64,000 bases of DNA from Podocnemis expansa (GCA_007922195.1 ML681964.1:7024445-7088444), one strand, 5' to 3'. Positions 1 through 12,104 are shown, numbered from the stretch's first letter. Numbers and translations: made by a program. The notes: a model not told the origin generated them from the letters alone.

Positions 1-92
1 TTCAAAATAACAAAACGTCGTTCAGACGTGACAACTTTTAAATTGAAACAACGGTCGTTGTTTTGATTTAAAAGCATCATGTGGACATAGCC
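1..92. mobile_element. 3-prime end of a Harbinger-like miniature element
   Basis: The segment ends in GTGGACATAGCC, the reverse complement of the GGCTATGTCTACACT-type terminus found elsewhere in the window, and TAA follows it directly. The body contains short self-complementary words (for example around GTCGTT and AACGAC). The 5-prime end lies outside the window. The assignment rests on the terminus and on the shared flank with the next element. Confidence 0.55.
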
Positions 93-95
93 TAA

Positions 96-302
96 GGGTC
101 TGTCTACACAGAAAGTTGCACCACTTCAACTATACCTGTACAATTAAAGAGGAAAAACACTCCTAGCATGGACCCAGTAATACTGGTATAATTGTGATTT
201 ATAATGGTGTAGCCAGTCTAGGGGTTGTCCTAGCATATAGTTAAAAATAAAAATCAATTCTTAAATGAGGTACCAGTACAAAAATTCTGCATAGACCAGA
301 CC
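96..302. mobile_element. Short Harbinger-like miniature element with TAA duplication
   Basis: The element starts GGGTCTGTCTACAC and ends GCATAGACCAGACC, which are imperfect inverted termini. It is bounded by TAA at 93-95 and TAA at 303-305. A 3-bp TAA duplication is the usual signature of PIF/Harbinger transposition. At 207 bp it has no coding capacity. It inserted right next to the preceding element, so the TAA at 93-95 is shared. Confidence 0.6.
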
Positions 303-305
303 TAA

Positions 306-2755
306 GGCTTTTTTTGGCATAACGTTCAATGCTGTTAGCTAGCTTGTGTTAAATAGCATCTTATAGAATTCTAGTCAAAGCAAAACAAATTATATTTTAA
401 CACTTGCTAAGACAGTCACATGGAAGACTGGGGGGAGGCTAGACAAAAGCTCACCATGTTCTAAAATGAAGCTTGCCTTGCTTTCACTAGAGTTTTAGAA
501 GTTAGTGGAGACCTGGCTTATACTGCCACTGGTAGCCAGTGGGAGATACTCCAGCTACGTAATGTAGCTTGCATATCTCCCATTGATATGCTTACATTCA
601 TGTAGTATGGGGTCTTCACAACGATGCATTGACAAGATAGTACTTCCGATGCAGGTGTGTAACCAGACCTGATTTTTCAGACTGGGCCTATGAGTCACCC
701 AGGTGGGTCTAGGCCACTTTTTGCTTCTGGTCATGTGCTGGGTCCCAGCCAGGCCCTCTCGTAGCTATGCTTCTGCTGTCACTGCAACCTTACTCTTTTT
801 AGGAAGATGGATTCCTGCATTGGCTGGAGAGCCCATGTGGGATCAACTGAATAGGTCTCCACTACTCACTTACTTGATCATCATGTAGCTGGCAATGTAA
901 ACATACCCTGAACTAGTTAACACCACTGAACATCAAGCTCTTGCTTTCTCTCTTTTTATTTATTTGGGAAGAGATGGGAGAAACACATTGTACAACTGTT
1001 ATATCACATGCATTTTCTAATTAACCCAAGGAACCCAGTTTTGAAAGTACCAACTCCCACTAGTGCTTAGGCACCAAGTTGAGTCTTGATTTTAAAATGT
1101 GGGTCCAGTATAGTTGGGAATGGGACCATGTGGACATAAATAACAAATGTGGAAAGCTAAATAGGATATTCAGAGCTCACATTTAGCTATTCAAGTCATT
1201 ACAAAGGAGCATCAACATCAGGATAACCTGCTTAAATGCTAATGTAAATATCCAAGTGTAGGATTTAGAAGTTCTGTGTAAGCACTTATGTTGGGCCTGC
1301 TTTGTTGTACATGCTGTAGAGCTGTTGTTCTCAACCCTTCCAGACCACTGCATCTCTTTCAGGACCTGATTAGTCTTGCGTTTTCCAATTTTCACCTCAC
1401 TTAAAAAAATACCTGCTTACAGACACATCAGATATAAATATACAAAAATGTACACTATTACTAAAAATTGCTTACATTCTCATTTGTATCATATAATTAT
1501 AAAACAAATAGATTGGACTACAAATATTGTATTTATATTTTACTGTATAATTACAGAGTAGAACAAACAAGTCACTGTCTGTATGAAGTTTTAATTTGTT
1601 CTGACTTTGCTAGTGCTTTTTAACATAGCCAGTTGTCAAACTAGACAAACATCTAGATGAGCTGGTATACCCCTTGAAAGACCTCTGTGTACCACTAATT
1701 AAGCCCACACATGTACCCCAGGTTGAGAATCACTGTTGTAGATTATAGTATTGTAAATAGAGATGAACACCAGAACACTACATCCAAACTACTCAAACTT
1801 CAGGGAAATTCTAATCCAGCTTTCAATGGAGCACACATAGTGTGTTTCGTTTGCAATCAGGGAGCAACATCAAAGTTCTCCTGTAGCTACAGAAACACCT
1901 GAACATCAGATGATAAGAAAAGGCTTTGAAATTGGGCCTTTTCCACCTGAAGTGAGGTGAATTAAAAAGATGGAGGGGGTATATATTTATTAGAAGTATT
2001 TCTTGTGTTTTCTCACTGTCAGACGGAGATCTGCATTTGAAACTGAGGTCAAATACTTCACTCAGGTGCCTCACATTGGACTTCTAAATTCATGCTTAGG
2101 AACATAAATAAAACTGACCTGATTTCAAAGGTGCTTAGTACCCTTCATTCCCATGGAAGTTCCGTTGCTCAGCATCTCTGAAAAATCGTGCCATTAAATT
2201 TAGGAGTCTCAGCTTGGGTTTAGGTGCCTATCTTTAGGTATTCCCTTATGAAAAATGTCCTTATTTATCTTCCCTAACAAATATATATTACTATTAAAAT
2301 GTTTAGCAATATTTGTATTCAAGAAGCAAAATAAAATACGATGTTACACCATTAAGTATTATTTGCATGAAATGTGGCATGTAGGCAGATCTTGTTATGA
2401 ACTAGAAAACTGCCTTGATTTGAACTTTATAGCCTTTATATTTAATCTACCAGTATTCATTTTCCCTTTGCTATACTCAGTAAGTTTCCATTGCTTTGGG
2501 GAACATTAGGTGAACTTTTTTGTAAGTAAAATGACAACAGCAAATGAACAATGAAATTGTGTAGCCTACTGGATAAACTGTCTTAAATTATATATAGGTT
2601 CTCCACAGTTAAGGTTGTAAGATTCTTTGCACTGGAGCCTACTTTAACTTTTTTAGAAAGATAGCGGAGTCAGTTTCACTCTATTTATAAACAGGTGCTT
2701 ATATATATGCACGCATATTTGATTCTGTATAATTTTTCCCCTTCTTATTCAGTAG
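306..2755. other. AT-rich stretch without recognised gene
   Basis: Open frames here are short (under about 85 codons), lack family motifs and occur on both strands, as chance predicts. Around 2040-2245 are phrases such as TTTAGGTGCCTA that recur at 25705-25760 and 59870-59950, so an old dispersed repeat is possible. I see nothing else. Confidence 0.5.
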
Positions 2756-3273
2756 GGCTATCTCTACACTTAGAACATTATTTCAAATTAACTTACTCTG
2801 AACTAATTAAATCAAACTAATAATGGTTAATTAGAAGTAATTTAATTTGAAGTAACATGGCTCCAATAGAAACCCAAATCAAACTACCATGTCCATAGAT
2901 AGGACTTGCTAGCTGGATTTAGGAAGGGGGCACCATGGGAAGTGTGGCAACATGGCCCCCAAGAAGGGACACTCCCCCAGCCAATACACAGAAGGAGGAA
3001 GGCACCCTGGAACAGAGAAGGTCAAACCACGTTAATTTAAACTAATGGTTAATTCGAATTAACACGGTTCCATTGCCTTAATTCAAACTAATAAGCTCGA
3101 ATTAACTGTTACTTTGAAGTTAAGGGAGGTTTTATAACTTCGAAGTAAGGATTCATTACTTCAAACTAAGGAATTGCTTACTTTGAAGTAATGAAAGCCA
3201 TTGTGGCCGTGCACAAATTTAGACTGAATTAATCCTCATTAATTCGAACTAAATTCCAAGTGTAGACTCAGCC
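2756..3273. mobile_element. Palindrome-rich Harbinger-like miniature element, copy A
   Basis: Inverted termini GGCTATCTCTACACTT and AAGTGTAGACTCAGCC (3-prime copy read with a few mismatches) are bounded by TAG at 2753-2755 and 3274-3276, a 3-bp duplication. Two wings rich in short palindromes built on TTCGAA flank a unique core at about 2857-3022. The clearest is the perfect 16-bp palindrome GTTAATTCGAATTAAC near 3047; others are TTACTTCGAAGTAA-like words. The core is closely similar to that of the element at 36447-36963, so both belong to one family. No coding capacity is evident. Confidence 0.75.
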
Positions 3274-3276
3274 TAG

Positions 3277-4227
3277 GAGCATAATCCTTGCCCTGCTGTG
3301 TAAGCAAGAATCCTTGTATTGTATAGACAGATACAGAAAAAAATCCCTGATAGTAGCTAATTTGAAAGTTATTTAGCAGTTCTGTATTGTGCCCCCTAAG
3401 AGCCCGACCCTATCATTGATTCAAATTCCAAACGTATTGATTTAAGTGAGAGTTCCACATGTGGACAAACGACAGTTTAATGTTTGAAGTCACTGAGCTG
3501 GCAGATAGAAGCAGCTGTGGTTTCCAGATACATGATGGATGTTTGAAGCACTACTGAAAAGGTCTAGACTTGATGCAGCAAAAATCTCCCCCTCACATGT
3601 ACATGATAACAAATTAATTCTTAAAAATTAGATGTAGTATTTTATAGAAAGATTTATATTGCTGTTTGTAGCAGGTTCCCTGGCTGTGCTATTTAATGCT
3701 TCAATGAGTGAGCAAGACTTTATATTCCCCTCCCATCATATTTAATGACCAGTATTTATGCTTATGTCAGAGAAGTGTGTTGAGCAGAGGTTATTGGCCA
3801 CAGTTTTGTGGTCTAATGGAGTGCATGACTCACTGTTGTAAGCCAAAGATTATTCAGTAGGACTTGTAGCCAAGTTCTTACAGTCAGCGGGAAAGGTTTG
3901 TGGGCCAAGGCTGCGAATGGCAACACTGGCTTTTAGGATCAGTGCATCTTTACCTATTTAATTTTAAGAGCATATTTGACAGCCAATCTGAACAATGTAA
4001 ATATACGAACAATGAAAATTTGATGAAATTTGATGAAAAATGTAATGAAAAATGATACTGTGTGGCCTAGAACAAATTTACTAATAACAATCACAGTCCA
4101 GATCTTAACTAAATTGTCTCAGAAGCCCTACATAACCATAAAACACATCACGTTAGGATGGCAATTTCTTAGAAAATGGAGTAAACAGCAAGTGATCTGT
4201 GCATAACATTCAAAGGAAACATAATGG
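3277..4227. other. Stretch without recognised feature
   Basis: AT-rich sequence with no open frame above 60 codons and no repeat that I recognise. Confidence 0.5.
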
Positions 4228-4305
4228 GCCAAATCCTTGGTTGATATAAATCAGCATAATTGCACTGAAGTCAATGGAGCTACACCAGCTGAGGCTCTGA
4301 TTCAA
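4228..4305. repeat. Short palindromic interspersed repeat
   Basis: The copy contains GGGCCAAATCC, then AAGTCAATGGAGCTACACC, then GAGGCTCTGATTC. The phrases CAATGGAGT, TTTACACC and TCAGGGCC recur in similar short stretches across the window (5807, 25105, 42925, 43945, 45222). The full unit looks like a hairpin of about 100 bp whose two halves are inverted copies, as in a small non-autonomous DNA element. Confidence 0.45.
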
Positions 4306-4711
4306 CATATTTTAAGAGCCATGCTGCTCAAGACATTTGGGAAACCCAACAGTAAAAAACAGCAAGTGTGTGAAACTGCAAGTTAGGACAAAGCCTACCA
4401 AAATACTTTAGGTGAGGACAGTTCCCCAAGTATCAGCTTCCATGAGCTCAGGCACCAGATCAAATACTTTGACAAAAAACTTTGCCTAGGCAAGCAGCAT
4501 TCAATTATTTAATTCCTCTTGTGGACCACGTGATAGATGCTGGTGAATGGGAGCATTCACCCATAACAATGCCACTGACTTGTGGGCAGCTGTGGAATAG
4601 CCAAAGGCACATCACTCAAGCATGGTAGCTTTTGCCAAGGCAGACTCACCTGCAGCTGTCAGCTGCTCCAAGGGAATAGGGCTTAGGTGAGCTCTCCCTA
4701 CTTCACATATC

Positions 4712-4862
4712 TAATTAATACTTGTCTCTTATATAGTGCTTTACAAAGGAGGTCAGCATGAACTATCCCCATTTTACAGACAGCGAAAGTGAGACACAGA
4801 GAGCTATGACTTGCTCAGTCACCCATCAAGTCAGCAGCAGAGTTGGAACTAGAGCTCTTTAT
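4712..4862 (-). repeat. MIR-type SINE fragment
   Basis: The segment reads CTATCCCCATTTTACAGACA, then a GAGACACAGAGAG-like phrase, then ACTTGCTCAGTCACCCATCA and GCAGAGTTGGAACTAGAGCTC. This is the order found in reverse-strand MIR elements (CCCCATTTTACAGATGAG, CTGAGGCACAGAGAGG, ACTTGCCCAAGGTCAC, CAGAGCTGGGATT). MIR-family SINEs are old and shared across amniotes, which fits the divergence seen. Confidence 0.8.
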
Positions 4863-5806
4863 TGCCTTGAATATGGCCTCCCACCAACTCCTCTCTTCCC
4901 CAAAAGCATGATGTGTGGCTCCTGTTCAGGCTCAGGGGAATCATTATGGACAGTCCTCAACTGCTCCTTCCCTGCATAGTGCTAGATCTCATGGCAGCAC
5001 AGCATATAATTGCAGAACTTGACAATAAGGCCCTGGTCCTGATTGGGAACTCTGGGTCTTACCTGATTAATACTAAGTTTGGCAAAGCTTGGCCGTGCCT
5101 CCTCAAGGACATTGTCAATGTGATTCTGCAAGGACTTCTCTGATGGATTTAGAGTGGCTGCCTTAGCAAGGCTGGCCTCAAGGGGCAAATGCTGTTGGCT
5201 CATACTAGCAAGCCATGTGAGGAGGAAGATCTAGCTTATGCCAAGGAAACTGTCAGATTTAGAAAAGCATATCAGGCAGAACTGCCAGGAAGACTATTTC
5301 TGGAAATTTGTTCTTCAGGTCAGTCCTCAATGTGGCTGATTTCACATGATGCTTTGGATGCAGTCAGTGCATAAAAGTAGTGACAGTGATCTTTGAAAGA
5401 GAAGGTATAATTTCCCCTCACATCTTCTGTACTAAACTGTCAGGTAATGTTGCGGTACATTGTTAACCAGCCACTGTATTTCACCCAAGAGGTATATGAA
5501 GCAACGCCTGAGTACAGTTATCCTTTTGCTAGGTTTGTTAAGTGCTCAGGAATGAAAAGCACTATGTAAAATGCAAAATTTGCTATTGTTATTTCCACCC
5601 CCACATACAGTGTGGCCTCTAATGGCCTAGGATCCTTGCATTACTTTTAAATGAAGACATGTCCTTCTCCCTGAAATACTCATTGGCTAGAACTGGGCAT
5701 GGTTTAGCTTCCACAAGCCAATTAATGAGAAATTCCGTAGTGGTATCTGCCTGATGGCAGAAACAAAGCTGTCCTCAGAGACCAGTAGTTGAAGAGACCT
5801 AGGGCC
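4863..5806. other. Stretch without recognised gene
   Basis: Short overlapping frames on both strands (about 60-76 codons) have no motif I know and no support from splice-like borders. I see no repeat signature apart from the flanking MIR and palindromic repeat. Confidence 0.45.
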
Positions 5807-5880
5807 TGTTCTTAGATCAGTTTTCATTGACTGCATTGGAGTTAATCCTGATTTACACCAGTCAGTCAGAAAAGAACCAT
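5807..5880. repeat. Short palindromic interspersed repeat
   Basis: GGGCCTGTTCTTAGATCAG leads to CATTGGAGTTAATCC and TGATTTACACCAGTCAG. This is the same phrase set as at 4228-4305 in the other arm order, as expected for a palindromic unit. It is diverged and part of its 3-prime arm is eroded. Confidence 0.4.
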
Positions 5881-6479
5881 AGGGAGTCTTTTAGGTTTTG
5901 CAAACAAATCTCTTCCCATAATTAAAGTTGGAGGAGCCCTACTGCCATCAGAGAGAATGGAATCAGGAACATGCTCACTCACTCAGTCTTCCCTGCCCCT
6001 TCTGAGATAGCCTCATGTCAGAGAGAGAAAGGAAGGAGCCAGTGATGGGTGTATTGCAAAAGCTACAGAGTGTAGAAAAACAGATGCAAAGAGAAACAAT
6101 TCTTGCTCCAAAGCACTACCTGGGGACAGCTTGTAAGCTCACTCAGAGGAATAGCATCAGACTGCCTAACTGTGCTAAAAGTAGATGATTTGGAATCATG
6201 GGCCAAGTTGCTCCAGGTTTGTCCCATCCCGTGATATGAGGGTGAAAGGCTCCAGGTAGCCCAAGTGCCAAAATCCTAAGGATAAAAATGTCTCTGTTTT
6301 TGCAAGAGCTGAAAGGATCACCAATGGCTGCATCTGTGGCTGTGAATCCAGGTCTGGCACTGAGACTTACTGTTGTGGGGAAGGTACACCCTGTCACAGG
6401 TGCTGGGCCACATAAGCGGGGAAAGACTGTATAGTCACTGGTTAGATCCACATTAGTGACCTGCCCCAAACTATCAAAC

Positions 6480-7300
6480 ATGGAACATAGCCCAGTGACC
6501 AGTCAGTGAAGACGACCTTTCAGTCAGGGCAGTGTGGCTTAATAGCCAGACAACAGAGCAGCTGTTCCAGTCAGGGCGGTGTGGCCTTGTGACTGGAGTC
6601 AATACAGCACCCCTTCCAAGAAGATCTGCATGGTTTAAGGACCAGAGTCAATAACATCAAACACCTCTGTTGGATAATGTGGCCATGGGACACATTGGGG
6701 GAGTGAGGTGCCACCTAGAGTTGTGTGTCACGCAGGGTAGAGGTGCTTGGGCCCTCAGTGCTCCTCCAGACCCTGGCAGTGTCACTTGCCACTAAGTCAA
6801 TGGGGATCCTCCCAAAACTGGTTTCCTGGTTCTTCCACTGTAACAATGTCTTAGTCCACTGGGCTATTTCCTTGTCTGTCTTCTGTGGTGAGATGATCCA
6901 CTATTCCCAGGTTTTCCAGAGTCCTCAGGTGGTGCAGCCTGGTCCCTTCTCTGGGTTGTTCCAACAGCATGGAGTCTGTCTGGGGCTCTGTGTGCTTTCA
7001 CTTTGGGTTTGGAGTCTGCCACAGCTCCCTGGTGAAAGCTGGCGATCTGTGTCTTTTTGCTTTAGCAGCCAGCGCAGACTGAGCTGCGTTGCATCCTTTT
7101 ATGAGCTGCCTCCAAGCTGAGTGTGCCCAGCAGGGAAAGAGAGGCCTGGCCACCTCAGCCTGCAGTGTGCTGTCACCCTGCTCTGGGCCAGGCAGGGTAG
7201 GGAACCCCCTCACACTCACCTTTTGTATCAATGTAGCTTCTGTTCTGGAAAAGCCTGCTGCCTGGTTAAGGAGTAGATTATGTTCTTTCCCATAGTCAAG
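6480..7300. repeat. Possible decayed LTR-like or unclassified interspersed repeat
   Basis: This stretch is richer in G and C than its neighbours. It carries two copies of the phrase CAGTCAGGGCRGTGTGGC about 45 bp apart (near 6522 and 6569). A TATA-like TTTTATGAGCTG at about 7097 lies in a setting that resembles sauropsid LTR promoters. Frames of up to 131 codons on both strands show no protein motif. No terminal duplication was found. The LTR reading is weak; it could instead be an old unclassified repeat. Confidence 0.3.
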
Positions 7301-8065
7301 GCTTCTTGAATTCAATTCCAGGGCAAAAGATTATCTTCGTGTAAGTAATATTTATTATATTACCTCCTGAGAATTTATTTGAGAAATCTCATGGCCACAG
7401 TTTTTGTAGGGCCTATTCAAACACCAGTTGTTTGTGCTTCCTCCCTCTTCTGGTTATACAACAGTTAATAACCAGATTAGTAGACTGCCTGATGCAGATG
7501 CATAAAGATACTTTATCACAAGGGACTATGCACAATCAACTGTTGAGAGGAAAAAGCCATGTTAATTTTCACTGGAACTGAAGACAAAACACATTTGCAC
7601 AGTGCAAAGGACAAAAAAATAGTGGGGAAAATCAAATATTTTCAAGCTTCTTAGAGGAATATTACAAACAAAGAGTAAAGGGAAAGATGTTTAAAAACAA
7701 TGACTCAACTCTGCCTTTTTAAGTGAGCCCCCTTGTGTTGTTTTAGCCTATTCTTCATTCATTTCTGCTTTTTTGTTGAGTGTGCTAAAGGTCTCAAAGC
7801 TGCTGGCAATACTCAGTGGAATAATTTAAGAACAACTGTAATAGAATGAACAGAAAAAAGAACTGTACAAAATCATTCCAGCATTACAGATTTTTAATGG
7901 AACAGGTTATCCACTAAAGGTTGGGGCTGGTGAACAGAAAAGCCTGTGTTCAATTACCTCAGACTGTCTTTATTTCCCTTTTTGTAATCCTTAGCACTGT
8001 AAACTTGTGTTATGACACAATCCAGTTGGAAAGTTGGTATCTGATCACTGATGTGGCCTGTTCAT
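7301..8065. other. AT-rich stretch without recognised feature
   Basis: No coding signal, repeat phrase or structured element was recognised in this interval. Confidence 0.5.
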
Positions 8066-8128
8066 GGATTTTAAGAGTAGTAGAGACCTCCTGGACCATC
8101 TAGTTTGACTTCTTGCATATGACAGGCT
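8066..8128 (-). mobile_element. Short CR1 3-prime fragment
   Basis: GAGACCTCCTGGACCATCTAG followed by a TTTGACTTCTTGCATATGACAGG-like phrase matches the end of CR1 elements on the reverse strand (GGGACCACTAGATCATCTAG, CTGACCTCCTGTATA). Only about 60 bp remain, so subfamily cannot be given. Confidence 0.45.
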
Positions 8129-8617
8129 ATTGAAGTTTACTCAGTAATTCCTGTGAATCACTGCTCTCTATTATGGTCCTGATTCGGGACAGCATCTCTA
8201 TTTACGCAGTGCTCAAGCACATACTTAACTTTAAACACGTGCTAAAGTACTGTCCTGAATTAGGGCCCACATAAGCAAACACTATCAAGCCCATTAATTT
8301 ATGCTATTGAATGGAGCACTTCCATAAATTTTAACTTCAAATCTAAAATGAAATATCACGAGGGTTTTAAAGGGAGTAATTCAAAATGACAAAGATCAGA
8401 GATTAGTTCAAGGTTTTTTTTCCTCTTCCTTGATAAGCTGCAGCTCTCCCACCCAGTTACTTCTCCAGTTCCAACATGACACTTTTTCAGGGAGATGAGC
8501 AATGTCCCTTTCATTTCAATTATTTGAAAAGAAATACAAATCTATACACCTTCTTAATTCAGTGACAATGTTTGGTAAATCTCTCAACAGACAAGAAAAG
8601 AGTCAGACTGAAGGGTT

Positions 8618-8840
8618 TTTGGGGGGGGGGCTGTTTTGTTTTGTTTTGTTTTTTTTTTGTTTTTTGTTTTGTTTTTCCATTTCCAAATGTTTTTCCTGCT
8701 TGGGGAGCAAACGCAGCCTCATTTGCACTGTGGTACCTTGCCTAATTGAGTTTCTAGATTAACGTCTAAACCTCATTTGCAAGACCATTAGGAAATATAA
8801 GCAGTTACAAGGATACCATTAGGTCTCCCCCCCCCCCCCA
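8618..8840. repeat. Low-complexity G run, T-rich run and C run
   Basis: A run of ten G near 8621 is followed by a TTTTG-rich stretch to about 8677. A run of about fourteen C follows at 8826-8839. These are simple repeats. A frame that crosses the T-rich part (FCFVLFFFCFLFC) is an artefact of composition. Confidence 0.8.
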
Positions 8841-8995
8841 TCATCTTTTAAATCACCTTTTTTCCTCCAGGTTGTCCTACCTCCTAGCACGGATTATGAG
8901 GGCTGGGTTATAGGCCTTACTTTTATACAGGAAAAAAAAAGAACACGCAATAGTTGTATTGACAATAAAAATATAAATAATTACATGGAATTTAC

Positions 8996-9826
8996 AAGCT
9001 CTTAGACTCATTGACTCTAAGGTCAGAAGGGACCAATATGATCATCTCGTCTGACCTCCTGTACAATGCAGGCCACAAAACCTCACCTTCCTCCTCCTGC
9101 AATAAATCTCTAACCTATGACTAAGTTAGTAAAGTCCTCAAACCATAGTTTAAAGACTTTGAGATACAGAGAATCCACCAGCAAGTGGGCCGTGCACCAT
9201 GCTACAGAGGGAAGAGAAAACCCGCCAAAGCCCTTGCCAATCCGTCCCGGGAGAAAATTCCTTCCTGACCCCAAATATAGCAATAAGTTAAACGCTGACC
9301 ATGTGGGCAAGACTCACCAGCCAGACACCCAAGAAAGAATTCTCTATAACTCAGAGCTCACCCCATCCAATGTCCCAGTGGCATATCTACCACCAGTAGT
9401 CAAAAATCAGTCAATTGCCATACTAGGCTGTCCCATCATATCAGCATATCATATCACACTCAGTTCTGAAGCCATTTAGGTGTTTTGCCCCCACAGCTCC
9501 CCTTGGAAGGCTATTCCAGAACTTCACTCCTCTGACAGTCAGAAAACTATGCAAACTCAAGTCTAAACTTCCAGATGGCCAGTTTATATCCATTTGTTCT
9601 TGTGTCCAGATTGGTGCTGAACTTAAAACAGTTTTTCTCCATCTTCAGTTCCTTTTCATCTTTCCTAAACTTTGGGGACAAGAACTGCACATAATATTCC
9701 AGGTTAGGCCTGACCAGCACCTTGTATAATGGTACTAGCATCTCCCTATCTCTACTGCAAATTCCTGGTCTGATGCATCTTAAGATAGTATTGGCTTTTT
9801 TTACAGACACATCACATTTAAGAAAG
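8996..9826 (-). mobile_element. CR1 LINE, 3-prime part, reverse strand
   Basis: The left edge has a tail phrase, AAGGTCAGAAGGGACCA, then GATCATCTCGTCTGACCTCC, the CR1 3-prime end on the reverse strand. The reverse-strand frame at 9547-9810 reads VKKANTILRCIRPG, then PLYKVLVRPNLEYYVQFLSP, which is the CR1 ORF2 C-terminal region ([16 protein letters not shown] in the better copy at 56275). The copy has an internal deletion after the KDEKELKME stretch. With the next element it forms an inverted pair. Confidence 0.85.
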
Positions 9827-9827
9827 A

Positions 9828-10660
9828 TTAATTAAAATGGGAAGAAGTGCACAGAAAGGCTGCTTGGATGGTGGAGGAATGGAAAACTTACCTTATGAGA
9901 GGAGACTGAAAGAGCTTGATTTGTTTAGCCTAACCAAAAGAAGGCTGAGGGAAGATGTGATTGTCTCTATAAATATGTCAGAGCAATAAATACTGGGGGG
10001 AGAGGGGCAGAGAAGTCATTTAAGTTCAGTTGCAATGTGGACACAAGAACAAATGGATATAAACTGACTCAACAAGTTTAGGCTTGAAGTTAGATAAAGG
10101 TTTCTAACCATCAGAGGAGTGAAGTTCTGGAACAGTCTTCCAAGGGGAGCAGTGGGGACAAAAAACCTAACTGGCTTCAAGACTGAGCTTGATAAGTATG
10201 GAAGGGATGGTAGGAAGAAACTACTTAAAATGACATGTGGTCAATCTGCGGCTGCTAATAGCAAACATCTCTAAAGGCCAGTGATAGCGCACTGGATGAG
10301 GAGGGCTCTGAGTTACTACAGAGAATTCTTTCCCAGATCTCTGGTTGATGGATCTTGCCCATGTGCTCAGTGTCTAACTGATCACCATATCTGGGGTCAA
10401 GAATGAATTTTTCCTCAAGTCAGATTTGGCAGAGACCTTGAGGGATTTTACTTGCCTCTACAGCATAGGGCATGGATAACTTGTAGGTTTAAATTAGTGT
10501 ACATGTCTTTAAATCATGATTGGAGGAGGTCAATAAATCTGCCAGAGGTTAGGGTCTGTTACAGGAGTGAGCGTGAGGCTCTGTGGCCTGTTATGTGCAG
10601 GAGGTCAGACTCTAGATGATCATGATGGTCCCTTCTAAATCTTAAAATCTATGAGTCTAT
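9828..10660 (+). mobile_element. CR1 LINE, 3-prime part, forward strand
   Basis: The copy begins inside the ORF2 tail (ACCTTATGAGAGGAGACTGA, then GAGCTTGATTTGTTTAGCCT). It runs through the 3-prime untranslated part (ACAGAGAATTCTTTCCC, TTGCCCATGTGCTCAG) to the end GGTCAGACTCTAGATGATCA and ATCTATGAGTCTATG. It is the same CR1 subfamily as 8996-9826 in the opposite orientation. The frame is broken and nothing is coding. Confidence 0.85.
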
Positions 10661-12104
10661 GCAACCAACTGAATTGTTGGATGCATATTATCTGAAGAGT
10701 AAGGGCAGTGATGGATTGAGTTATCTCTTATATAATCTAGGTATGGTAAAGCTACATGATTTACTGTAGCTTTACACCACACAGGTGTAATTTGTAAAGT
10801 TAAAATGGCTTAGAATGTAAAAATTGGATGGTAACAGACTGCAAATCCCAGTGATGATTGAACCTGCTCATATCAAAACAGAGCTCTCAGCCATGCTTGT
10901 GGTGGTTTCCATCACTCAATAGTCATTCTAGGCTTCAGTGTGCCATGCAGACAGAGTGACAATCCTGAGTCCTATTATGTAGATTCTACAGTACTGCTAC
11001 TTACCAAACTGAAAATAATGAAAGTAAAGAATAAAAAACCAACCAGGCAAGAATGATTAATAAGGATCCACACTACAACCACTTATTTTCCTAGATAAAT
11101 TTAATAGCGACAATGAATTCAGAGGAGGAAACGGCCACTGTACAGCAGAAATGAAGTGTAGACAATGGCAGTATTATATCCACAGATCATTGTCTACAGA
11201 GACTTCAGTCACTGAGCTGTGTGCTTGAAACTGGTCATAAAAATCCCCACTAGCAATATTTCACTACACATACTTTACACAGGATTGTTCTGAAGGCTTT
11301 AAACACCAAGAAAAAGAAAGAGGGAGGAAGAGCCTAGGGGTTTGACATCAACAGGATCGACAATGCTTGACATTATAGTGATGAAATGCCAACTCACAAA
11401 TGATCAAGGCTTTTTGTTGTTGTTGTTGTTGTTGTTGTTGCTGCTGCTGGAGTTCAGCATTTCCCCATGTAACACTGTGCAAACAGTTTATCAGTAGATA
11501 GTTGGGGGAAAAAAACCCTCCTATCTAATATTGTTAATGCAATTTGCCACTGAAGCAGCAGCTATTGCTTCTAAATGGATATGAGCTTTCTGAGGTTTAA
11601 CAAGTTTCACAGATAACACTGTGAGGGCTGACTGCTCAAATGATGGGTGGAATTTGTGCTTGCCCAATCCACTTTTCTATCTGTTGCATAATCTGCATTT
11701 CCTGGATTGTGCCCTTATATAAAAAGCTGCACTATTCTGTTTTACAGTAACAGTCCATGGGACTATACAAAGATTATGTCTTGGGCCACCATTACTAAAA
11801 TGGTAATATCGTTAGTCCTCTGTTTTATGAGGCAATAATCTGATTCTTTTGGGTATGAAATGAGGCCAAGGGTGAACAGTTTGTTATAATAAGGTAACAA
11901 CATTATAAATAAGGAGAAATAGAGGTCAGTGTTATTATTTCAGTTAAGTTTAATTAACATGTAATTAATAATCCTTGTGTTAAATTTCTAACAGTAGGGG
12001 GCTGAGGCTAGGCCTTTCAGGGACATATTTGCCTCACATATATTAATCATGATGTCTCCCAAACCTATCAAGCTCTGTTACCTACCTAGGTACCTATATG
12101 GCTG
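10661..12104. other. Stretch with one microsatellite, no recognised gene
   Basis: Apart from the TTG repeat at 11411-11450 this interval shows no open frame above 60 codons and no repeat phrase that I recognise. Confidence 0.5.
11411..11450. repeat. (TTG)n microsatellite grading into (CTG)n
   Basis: About nine TTG units are followed directly by three CTG units. The change of unit at the 3-prime end is consistent with point mutation followed by slippage. Confidence 0.9.

Noticed and set aside
6480..7300. A host promoter with TATA box and first exon.
   Set aside because: The TATA-like word alone is not enough. The repeated CAGTCAGGGC phrases suggest a decayed repeat, and no coding exon follows.
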